Shown piece by piece: positions 50,714 through 61,609 of a stretch of DNA of 64,000 nt (the stretch's first letter is position 1; the number at the start of each line of letters is the position of its first letter). A program made the translations under genes and the position numbers. Source of the stretch: Sindora glabra. Lineage: Eukaryota; Streptophyta; Magnoliopsida; Fabales; Fabaceae. The notes under the pieces are model-generated. The model ran no database searches. It saw nothing but the letters and a program-made list of their open reading frames with translations, and was not told the DNA's origin. Where the stretch lies: NCBI GenBank assembly GCA_020226215.1, contig CM035227.1:103337732-103401731 (forward strand), in the 5' to 3' direction.

Positions 50714-53700
50714 TTAGGTAAGATCGTCTTCCTCAAGTTCTTTGGCCTTCAGCTTTTCCTTCACCCTCAAGAGAAGCGTCGTCTTCCAAGAGTCCTAGAA
50801 ATTTTATTCATGTAAGGAAGTAATATCAATTAACAACCATAGAAAAATTATGAAATGCAGAAGAGAATGACTATTACAGAAGTAGAGGATTGGACTCCTC
50901 TAAAATGCATCTTCTACTTTAGAGGATAAAGTGCAAATTCATGGCTGATGATGGGAAAATGGATTAAAGTACAACCAAATACATAAAACCAATTAATTAT
51001 AAGATTTTTGTTCTTTCCCTTAGAGAAGAAGCAATAAACTCAAGCTATTAGGTCAATGCTCAAATGTTCAGCCACTAGACACTTCACAATGTGTAGTATT
51101 AGATGGAAATTGGGTGATCATGTCAAGAACTGCAGAAGCACTGGTCCAGAATACTCATTTCATAATATAGTCAAAGTCAATCCATGAATGAAACAGTTCA
51201 ATTTCATTTTAACAAACTGTTCCTCAAAACAATCAAGCCAGTCTACCAGTGCAGGTCAAATTTAATGATTTTTGGAATAAGTAATGCTCATTATTTTACT
51301 ACTAATATCTGCTATTAGATGATAGGACCAACCTGGTGGGGAAAAAAATCCGTGCTGGATCTTTTTCTTTGTTAACAAATCATTTCAGACAAGATTGCTT
51401 ATTCAACTCTAGATTGTAATATAAAATTCACACAGGTATATTGGAAAGCTTAAGAAGAATGTCCAATAGAACTGATTTTAGATGGGAAAATCCTAAGGAG
51501 TTGCCAGCTAACAAAGATTTTTCTTAGTATGAAAGGTGATACTGTAGTATGTAAATCATATTTTTTGTTTCGTCAAAAATGTGATTACAAACCAAACTGG
51601 AAATCTATATGAACTTGTTTTCCAATTCAACTTTTGGAACTTACCAAAGGGGTCATGCTATCAAATTCCTTAACCACATCGGTAAATTTTCCAACATCCT
51701 CTTCATCAATTGAAGTAGCAATGTCCTACCACCAAAAAAATGTGTTTTCCCAAGTCAGTATTTTCTGACAAGTAACATAAGGAAAGAGTAACTACTAGAT
51801 TCACTACGCTCACACAGCTAGAAAAATTAACTTAAAAATGACAATAATGTATAATGGCAAACATTAATATCATATCAAAATACTAGAGGCAACTATTACA
51901 ACAACCCTGCATTCTGATCTTATTTACTTGGTCATCAAAAAGTTACAAGGAAGAAGCAAGACTTGTGACCTACCGCCAAGAATCTATATTCCCGTGTTCC
52001 TGAAAATGTTGGATCCAATTCCTGCCAAAACAAGGGAAACCAATGAACCGAGCAACTAATGAAGTGTACATTGTCAATATATTGATCGTTGAAAGTTCTT
52101 AAACCTGATATCTCTCTAATGCATTGGTAATAGCAATAACATCTCCTTTACAGAGTTGGCAAATGCCAGCATTAAGGAGGTGTCCTTTAACTCCATACTT
52201 CAGCAAATTAACATTGAGAGACTGTTTTGCTACCTCCTCATAAATTTCAATTGCTTTCTGATATCTGGAGTCATAATAGAAAACAGTAGCTATTCAATTA
52301 TACATGAAAGAATCAGTTACTAAAAGAGAACGTTAATGTAAGAAAATTAAAAATCATAGTATAACACATCATTCAGATTACATAGGAAAACAAAAATACA
52401 TATTAGCTATTCATATTGAATAATGGCTAACTGTTGGGAAACTTATCCCGGTAAGGCACAGATACAAATTGCAGCCATATCAAACAACTTACAGTACAGA
52501 CAGTTCAACAGGGTTTACAAAGGATTGGAGAGAAGTACACCAGAAACACAACATATGGTGTGAAGCAAGGGTGAAAAGAAAATTCTATAATAAAATTCTC
52601 AGAAAATGTATGTAGGAAGTGACAAATACAACATGAGGATTTTTTTTAAAAAAGCTCAATATTATTCCAATCTTACACAGACAATTAAACCAATCAATTA
52701 AGATTTTCCATTTTTAATCCAACCATTGAATTATTAGTAGTCATCATCTCATATTGCATGCAAAGTTCAAGAAAATTTGAAAAATAACATGCATACAATC
52801 AAAGAGTTGAAACTTTATTATGTTTCATAAGAACATTTTATGTTAAATTTGAAGATTATTGATGGACAATAAATAATATTGATATAAAATTTTGGGAGGA
52901 TGACATACATGATAAATATTTATATCCAACAGTGAATTTTATGAAAAACTTATTACATAAAAAAGTTATGCAACAGTTTAAATATAGATTTGGTTGACAC
53001 CGTCAACAATTGATCCCCCATCATGAGTAACATATAATACAGTGGAGAAAGTAGAAAGTAGAAAGTCTTACTGTTCAAGCTGAGCAGCAAATTGAGCAAC
53101 TTTTAGCTTGCACTGGTTTGCAGCAGATGACACATCTTCACTTTGGAAAAAATCAGTTGCTTTTTCATAGTAAACAATAGCTTGCTCAATATTCTGTTCA
53201 GACTCATACAACTCAGCGATTTCCTGTTTTTGAGAAATGGTAAATTCCACTCTGTCACGTTTTGTGTAATTCCACTAATTTGATATACTACAATGTAATT
53301 CATTACAGAATTAATGTCTAATAGCTGGGATATAAAGCAGAAAATGGCATGGAAGGGATAGCTAAAGAGAATATGATCAAGAACCTAATTTGCACACCAA
53401 GCAATTAAATTACATAATCATAATAAAAAGAAAATCTAAAGTCGATATTACAGCACATAATGCATACCTTATAATATCTTGCGGCCATATTGAGCCTACC
53501 AATATCACAGTAATGATTTATTGCTTGGTCTAAGCAAGACACAGCCTCTGCATTGAGAGAGAAAGTTTAACAATAAAATCACTATCTGTTTCCTATGCCT
53601 AACTGCTACATAATTCATTCTGGTTTAGCAACATAACTATGAAGCTAAATTTGAAACAAGGTGAGGAAACAACCAAGAAAAAAATATATAGATGGCAATG

Positions 53701-55254
53701 AGAGCAAATATACACAGGTATACCATTCCAAGCATCCTATACATACTGAATTTAATTTCAATAATTTTCTATATAGAATCATGTAGTGCATCATATTACA
53801 CTTAAAGCTCACTTCATTATATAACTTAAGCCATGGGAACAGAAAGATTAATATTATTATATCAAGATGCATAACAGCATCATTTATCACATTGACATTG
53901 AAGTTGATATAGAAAAGTACCAAAGCCAGAAGGAATTGGACATGATGCATGAAGGAGTTAGCATTTCACATGATTTAAATCAGAAGGGTAACAAAATATA
54001 ATAAGGAAAAAAAAGTGAAAATAAGAGTATACAGATCATAATAAGCACAAATGAAAAAGCCAAACCACACAAAAAGGTTTTGAATCCCCAGCATCTATAA
54101 CACAATGAAGACTCCCCACCTAGATATTTCTCCTGAATCAATGGCAGATAATCAATACCATTGAACTTTTGCTACCTAGGCTAAGCCCATAAGCATTAGG
54201 AAGATTCTTTATGCATGGAATTTGAACATAGTTGAAGATTCAAATTGACAGCCAGAACAATGAGTATATACATAAGCAACTTAAAAAGAATCCCAGTCCA
54301 TGTAGTCAATTGGTATAATACCATTTATATTTGTCTTCTTATAGCAATGTGCAGCATCAACATAAGCACCAGCTGCTTCATGCTTGCTTTCCAACTACAA
54401 ACAAAGACAATACTGTCATTAAAGGCTCAAAAAGAAAATGTAGGGATGTAGAACAGGTACGGGACATAGCCAAAAAAAATCTAATCCACTCACCTTCAGA
54501 TGACAACTTGCCAACTTGAGGTACGTGGATCCTGCTTTATCCCCTGGAAAACCATAAAACAGGATCAAGAACAACACGCAGAAATGTTTCATACCTTGTT
54601 TTATGATTTTTCAAATGAACAAACGAAGTAATATGTCATCAAAGTGAAGATAATGCAAGCAGACAATTCGTAACAGAACATGCACTGCAAGTCTAGTCAC
54701 CAGAATAGGAAGCAAGACTAATCGATACAGAGTACAGACTGTGAATAAATCATTACAAAGTTTATTAACTGAGGAGAATCATTGGATAATCTCCAGCAAA
54801 TTCGAGACACTTACAATTCCATCACTCTTGCACCCAGTTAACTACATCGAACAATTAAAATTAAAATATCCAAAGTGAAAACATCAAAGTTCAATAGCAA
54901 TTCAGTAAAATTAGATTAAAATATACTTCAATTGATGGCAGTTGTTCCTTTGATCCAAAAAGATGTGATCCGGATCGAGAACAGACATGCTGATGGCAAG
55001 GAGAGCAAAACAGCTGAAGGTATTTCCGATCGTAACTAAAAATTGAAAACTAAAAACTTTCCGAAGAAACAAACAGCAAGCGAAAAAGAAAGGAAGTGAA
55101 AAAGATTACATGATTTGGCAAGCTTGTAGGAATTGGCTGCTTTATCAAATAGATCAGCGGCATCTTCGTATTTGGAACCGAACAATCCCCAGCCGCTAAG
55201 CTTCTTTTCTGCTTTCTTCTCGAATTCCTCAGCCCGAGCTAACTGGTCCGACAT
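50714..55254 (-). CDS. Alpha-soluble NSF attachment protein (alpha-SNAP), 9 exons
   Basis: Exons, in transcript order: 55254-55110, 54543-54494, 54394-54322, 53547-53468, 53223-53072, 52264-52105, 52021-51974, 51725-51645, 50794-50714. They sum to 870 bases, 289 residues plus stop, with every intron GT-AG and phases closing throughout. The length equals that of Arabidopsis alpha-SNAP. Alpha-SNAP binds assembled SNARE complexes and recruits and stimulates the NSF ATPase that takes them apart after vesicle fusion. It acts on the cytosolic face of membranes. The N terminus has GWGLFGSKYEDAADLF (residues 21-36), including the hydrophobic membrane-contact loop. The TPR-like helical stack follows, with AARYYKEIAELYESEQN and KVAQFAAQLEQY among the landmarks. 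The C terminus ends EEDDLT, with the penultimate Leu (288) needed to activate NSF. Asp208 is present. Residue 265 is Ser where homologues I recall have Pro. The introns are 83 to 850 bases. The gene appears complete and functional. Confidence 0.96.
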
Positions 55255-55485
55255 TATTTGATCCTGTCTTTAAGTTTGATTGAATTTTAGTGTATTTGTT
55301 TGGTCAGTTTCAGGATGAGAAGAAGAGAAGATTCATACAGGGTTTTGAGACTTGACAAAAGTACAGGGAAATGGTATAATGCTTTTTCTTCGTCCCTAAT
55401 GATGAGAGAGAAATTTATTAATTTGGGTTGAAGTGTTGGACCAGTCAGATAACGTATAACTCAGCACCGGAACAATTAAGCCCAT

Positions 55486-55493
55486 CCACGTCA
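55486..55493 (-). promoter_or_regulatory. TGACGTGG element upstream of alpha-SNAP
   Basis: Read on the gene strand, TGACGTGG lies about 230 bases upstream of the start codon. It combines the TGACG core bound by TGA-type bZIP factors with an ACGTGG ABRE/G-box core. A functional role is inferred from position only. A clear TATA box was not found. Confidence 0.35.
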
Positions 55494-56873
55494 CTGCTAT
55501 ATTAACCATTTAATCATTGGTTTTTTTTTTATTTTTTGCGTAGAATTAATCATTTAATTTTATTTTTTTATATTAAGAGTGGTTAAATGGTTAAATTATT
55601 GAATATATATACAAAAATTATGAATTGAATTATAAATATAATAAAAAATATAAAATTTTTAAGTAGTATTTGATTTACAAAATTTTACATTTTTAGAATT
55701 ATATAATTTTTTTAAAAATATAATACCAGAGAATTTAATTCCTTAAAATATAATATTTTTATATTTAATTCAATGTAAATATTGATGAGAATAGTTTCTC
55801 AAATTTTTAAATGATTTATATTTCTGTATTTGATTTATACTTTATATTTCTAGAAATTTTATTCATTTTTTAAAAACATCCTTATCAATTTTTTATTATA
55901 AATTATAATAGAACATAATTTTACTTAAAAATATACAAATAAATACTTTTAAGAATTTAATATACAAATTGTAAAAATTATAATTGCAAGGATTACTTAT
56001 TTAAAATTATTAAATTATAAAAATCAATTATAAATACTTTTTCATTATGATTACGTGAGCTACACATTTGAATTTTTTTAAAATTTTAAATTATTGTGAC
56101 ATTAATTGATTTGAATTTTTACAAATTTTAAAATCATGACAATATAATGCTAAAAAAAAGTAAATATATAATGTAAATATGGTATATATATAACCAATTT
56201 AGAAAATTTTGTTTTATTTCAAAATTTTGAATATATATAAATATAAGGAAATGAATTTGTTGCTACATATATTTAATTATCCGACATTAATATAATTTTG
56301 ATTTTACTCCGGCCAGAGGCAGAGAAAGAACAAGTAAATGATGATATATTTATGGTTACATCGTAAAAATTAAAATAAAATAAGTTAGAATAAAAGAATT
56401 GATGGTAATTTTTTTTTATTTTAGTACCAACATCTCTATTTTATGAAATTTTAAGATAACCATCTCCTCCTATAAAAATATTTTGAAAAAAAAATTAGAT
56501 AAAAATATTTTCAAGAATATTTCATTTTCAAGTCAATTTTTTAAAATTTTAAATTAAATATAGAAATATAAAATTTCTATGAAATATTTTTGGAAATATA
56601 ATAAATATTCCACAAATTGAATATCCTCTTAAAAAAATATCGGACATCATTTAAAATCGAAAAAAAGGGCATTTAATTTTAATCCTCTGAAAATTGAAAT
56701 AGATCTTAAAAAAATTCTGGGGGTCAATTCATTTCCATTATTTTCATTTCTGATTCAAAATATCTTCGTCATCAATCAGGATTGACGAGCAAACTACTGA
56801 ATACAGATAAATTTGAATGGGAATTTATACTCGCATCCTCTTAAAGTAGAATGATTACATTCATATTTTCTTG

Positions 56874-56876
<3 letters not shown>

Positions 56877-56936
<60 letters not shown>
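56877..56936. repeat. (AT)30 microsatellite
   Basis: A pure AT run of 60 bases, the longest dinucleotide tract in the window. It can form a perfect hairpin or cruciform. Confidence 0.97.
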
Positions 56937-56938
<2 letters not shown>

Positions 56939-57245
56939 ATTGATATTGATCTTTTTCTTCACATGATTTTTACTTTACTTTAAATCTATATTCATTTTTT
57001 CCTTTAAAAAATTGAAAGAAATAAATATATATTTTTAAATTTAGAAGAAATATAAATGTGATTAAGTGTAACTCATTTAAATTTAAATTGAATTATTAAT
57101 AGACCAACTATTCTCAACCCATTTATCAATTTCCAATCTATTTAAAATTGTGTGGATATTTGCCAATCAATTAATTTACCAAATTTTAATGTATTTTAAA
57201 TTTTTACCTAATTTATTAAATCAATGAATTGTTTACCCCATATTT

Positions 57246-57709
57246 AGCATACTCAAAAATAAGAATTCATTTCATTTTCAAATGAATTCTATCAAATTAT
57301 TATATTTTATCATGTTTAGATTTAAATTTTATTAGATTTCATTTCATTTATAAGTCTTTTTTTATTTACATAATTATCATTTTGAAATCCCATTAAATTA
57401 GTTAGGATTTGTTAGACTTTCATTTCATTTAAAATATAATATTTTTATTAAATAATTTTATCCTTCATTTTTTAAATTATTAATTGTCCTTACCCTTCTT
57501 TAATCTTCTATTAGAAAAGAGCTCATTACTATATTAAATTAGGGATAATATTTTAAATATAAATATTTAAAATGAATTTCACATGTTTTAATTAAAATTT
57601 TAAACAAAAAAATTCATTTCAAAATGAAATGAAATTATATTTTATATAATTTATCTCAAATAAAAGAATTCATTTAGAAATGAAATGAATTCTTTTTTTT
57701 AAGTATGCC
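57246..57709. mobile_element. Complete MITE of the GAATTCATTTCATTT family
   Basis: The left end reads AGCATACTCAAAAATAAG and then GAATTCATTTCATTTTCA. The right end, read on the other strand, gives GGCATACTTAAAAAAAAG and then GAATTCATTTCATTTCTA. The arms agree over at least 45 bases, and each arm is itself nearly palindromic (GAATTCATTTCATTT...AAATGAATTC). The core is non-coding. A truncated relative is at 6390-6775. The target-site duplication was not resolved. Confidence 0.75.
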
Positions 57710-59135
57710 AAACAAAGAGTTAAGTATTTAGTATACAATTTATTTAATCAGTTAATTTTCTCTCAATTAGTTAGTATTAAAAAAAGTTAGAATATTTAAC
57801 ATATTCAATTAGTTGATTTATAAAATTTAGATAAAAGATAAAACTATCCAAATTGTAAAGTTAGTTATGGATTTCGTTTCCCTAAATTGTAATGTATTTT
57901 AAAAAATAAAGTAAGATATCAAAATTTTTAATGAGAGAATCATGGGATTTAGTAGTTACAAAATCAAAATTACCTTTTAAATTGATTATTATATATTAAA
58001 TTCTAAGCTTTGGATTTTCTCAATAAAGATTATAATATGTTATTTTACTTTTTAAAAAAAGAATTCACTAATTACATACATTCATTATTTTTCTAGTTTG
58101 AAAGTAAAAAAATTTACAATTTTCGATTAATTAATTTATGGAACATAGCTAAAATGATAAAACTATTCAAGTTGACCCGTATTATATAGTTAGTTATATA
58201 AATAAATTATTTTGTAGCAAAATCCCAACCATTGTGCCATTACACATCTTTAATCATACGTATACTAATTTGATATATATATTATAGTATAATACAATAA
58301 TTATTTAAAATTAATAAACAACTATTTAATTTTTCTATTAACAAATTTATATAATAAAATTCATATATTTTAACAAAATAAATATTATGTTATCTTTAAG
58401 ATTACATTATATAATTATTTAATAAATTTAAATTATTTTTATATTAAAAATAAAAATAAATAAAATTAATTTATATACATATATAATTTACAAACAAACA
58501 CATACATATAATGTCATTCAATTCGACTACCGTGATCTAATTTTTTTTGTTCAATCTAGTCTTATTTTTAAAACATTTTTTAAATTAAAAATTATTCAAG
58601 GTACAAATTATTATAAAAAATTTACTTTTGATTAAATTATATATATTTATATATTGTGAAAATAGTAATTATTATATATATATATTTTGAAGTGCTCAAG
58701 TTTTACCACACACCTAGTCCACCTTTTTCAATATATTTCAAAATATAAAAATATATACAAGTTAAAAATAATAATAATAAAATTCCTATTTAATTTTATC
58801 TGATGACTAAATTATATAGAACCTCTTGAATTTTCTTTCACGTATGATTTATCTTCTATATTATTAAAATGAGCCTATCATATACCTTTGTTTAATTAAT
58901 GATGCAAAATACCTTTTTCTATTAACTTTCTGTTTGCTATTCTGACTGACTTCGTACAAGATTCCTATGTGTAATTTGTCCTTTTTTTTTTTGAAACTCC
59001 TTCTTCAGCCTTTACTCTTCAACTGTTTTACATTTTATTTTACTAATCTGTCGAACCTATTATAAGGGCCGATTGGTTAGATTTAAGAATCAGATTATTG
59101 AGAAAAGTCTTATGAGTATATAGTGGGAAATTCAA
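57710..59135. other. AT-rich intergenic region
   Basis: No open frame or repeat end was recognised. About 58900-59060 is slightly more balanced. Confidence 0.5.
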
Positions 59136-59281
59136 TGGTATTCTGGAAGATTCCAAACTTGAAGTGACATGACATATTTTAGATTATTGGATGAGATTAT
59201 ATGACATTACTAAAAAGTAATCTTATCTAATAACTTGTATTGTATCACGTTACTCCGAATTTGAAACTCCTAAGATACCAT
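59136..59281. mobile_element. Foldback MITE, family F1, copy 3
   Basis: The left arm starts ATGGTATTCTGGAAGATTCC. The right arm, read on the other strand, starts ATGGTATCTTAGGAGTTTC. Both arms continue into a TTATTGGATGAGATTA/TTATTAGATAAGATTA block around a short loop. The same motifs, in the same order, occur in the 25 kb and 28 kb copies. This copy is more diverged than the 28 kb one. Confidence 0.65.
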
Positions 59282-59363
59282 AACAAGAATTGTATATAGT
59301 TTGTTCATTCTTATTTAAAACCTTTGGATTATCTTCCAAAATTGAACATTAGGAATACAACTT

Positions 59364-59489
59364 GATATGAAATGAAGTTATGAAGTTATGGAAAGGAAAA
59401 AAAGGGAGATGCATTTCAGTTAAAGGAAATGAAGATATGAAATGAAGTTAAGAAACAACAAAGGGAGATGTATTTCAGTTAAAGGAAAG
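59364..59489. repeat. Tandem duplication of about 69 bp
   Basis: The unit from 59364 starts GATATGAAATGAAGTTA and runs through AAAGGGAGATG and ATTTCAGTTAAAGGAAA. It repeats from 59433, with a short internal deletion in the second copy. Confidence 0.85.
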
Positions 59490-61609
59490 CAATCAATCCA
59501 ATGCGAAATAAAATTTTTAGTTATTGGATTTGTTTTTCAATATATTTTTTAGTAAAAGTATGTTTTTCCATATTAATAACATAGCATTAGACATTATCTA
59601 AACATTTCTTTAAACTAATATTTTTACTCGAATGTAAATTATCATAATAAATTGAAAAATTATTTCATAATTGATATTTGATTGAAGGAAAATGTTAGAA
59701 ATTATTTTGAAATTAGTGCATCAACTTCCTTTAGCATCAAAGTAACTATTACACTTGAGGATCAAATGTGGAATCCATTAAGATATGAAATGAATGAAAA
59801 TTTAATAGTAGAGGGTTCTTTGCACCATTAATTAAGTAAAAACATATGATACACATATTTTTAATAGTATAAAAGGTAAATTATGATAGAATTTATATAT
59901 CAAGAGAGATTAAATTGACTTTTACAAACTATAACAATTATAACTTTAAATTAATAACTCATATAAAACTGTGAAATACAAAAAGAAAAATCTTAGTATT
60001 GTAATGTATATGTAATTTCAAAAATATGAAATAAATTTTCAAAGGTTATAAATGCCTTAGAAATATTTCAAAAAATAATACCTTCAAAAACCTTAAGATA
60101 TAAATCATGTAAATGGTTTTTCTTGAAAGAAAGAGTAGAATTTTTTAAATGACAAATTTAAAAAAAAAAAGAAAAGAGAAATAAGATAAAGAATTTTTAC
60201 AAAAGTTCAATGATTCGAAAAGAACCCTTTGGAACTTACTTCTCTCTCTTTAGGTTATCAAGTATTACTTGAGATATCCACTATTTTTTTTATCAAAAAT
60301 ACAAAACTTAGATTTATAAGATTTATCCAATCTTTACCAAGATTTTCAAGCATCACCTAACTTTATAAAAAAATTTCAATTTAAAGGATTTTAATCTCCA
60401 TCTAATTTACAAGATTCACAATCTATATTAAGATTTCTAAGAAGTTCACAAAGAAAGGTTTCTCACAATCTCATTATGATATTTTATAATTTTTCTCTCT
60501 AAAACACCCTTAGAGTGGATGAGCAAATTTTGGATTAAGAAAAATTTTACTAAAACTTTGGCTAAAAGGAGAAAAATTAGAATGTGTTTTGTAAGTTGCA
60601 ACTTAATGACTTGGTATATTTTCTCATTTTGAAATGTAGCTTATTTATAAAAAAAAACTTGATGAAGGCAAATGATTTTTCAAAACAACTTTTTTTACAA
60701 AATTCCTTGACTTGTCCTTCAACTAAATATTGCAATTTGAATTAGATTATATAGTATTTTGACACTTGACAGCTTATCAAGATTGTAATTTGCTTGCTAT
60801 CTCGTTGAAAGTTCGAATTTTGGCTCCATTTTTAGTCAAAAAGTTATTAGTAGTCCTTGAACTTATATGATGGGCTAGCTATATAAGTTTAATAAGTAAT
60901 AGTATTATCATCATTACAAAACATGTAGTGAAGATTTGAATTTGAATTTTTCTCTTATATTTTTAAAATTCCTACTTGAAATTTGAAAATTTCCCTCTTA
61001 AACATGACCTAATAGATAAGATTAAAATCAAACTCTGAAATTGACTATTAGATTTAAATTTAAAAAACTACCTAATAAAATCATTTCTTAATGGTCAAGA
61101 TTTGACATTTTTAAAATAAAATAAATATAAAATTATTTTAATCATGTAATAAAATTTCATTTGAATGATCCAAGTTAAGCTAATAAATAGTAAAAGGGTA
61201 ATGACTCAAAAACTTTATAAATGGATCATTGGCTTATAAAAATATTTGAAAAACATTTGACCCATTAAGATAAATTAAAACATTTTATCATTTAAGTCCA
61301 AATAGAAACTTATAAAATATTGGCTAAAAAATAATTTAATAATCCATTTATTTTCTCAAATTACACATTAAAAAAGTTCAAGAAGATTATGTAATTTACC
61401 TAAATTTATATGTATAATAAATGAATTAAATTTATACTTTCTAAAATCTACTTAATCAAATTAGATTTATAAAAGATTTTTTTTGTTAATAAATTTTATA
61501 AGACCATTTCAAATATAAAGAAATATTTTTTAATATTATTTTAATACTAATTTTTTTCATTGTATTATTTATTATACTTAGACCAATATAGCATTAGCAA
61601 TAAAAATAA
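59490..61609. other. AT-rich intergenic region beside the LINE 3' end
   Basis: No gene was recognised. 60200-60560 is CT- and AAG-rich without long frames. The A-rich tail of the neighbouring LINE (minus strand) is at about 61600-61627. Confidence 0.5.

Larger units (their letters stand above)
55255..57245. other. Alpha-SNAP leader and promoter, then AT-rich spacer
   Basis: 55255-55500 is more balanced and holds the 5' leader (CT-rich on the gene strand, as plant leaders often are) and the proximal promoter. From about 55500 the sequence is very AT-rich with no supported gene. Confidence 0.45.

Noticed and set aside
54245..54519. Plus-strand frames inside the alpha-SNAP gene, and the minus-strand frame at 53645-53950
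   Set aside because: They cover alpha-SNAP exons 2-3 in antisense or lie in intron 3. They are not separate genes.
60810..60835. GTTCGAATTT resembling a tRNA T-loop
   Set aside because: No acceptor stem, anticodon arm or A-box partner fits around it. No tRNA was found in the window.
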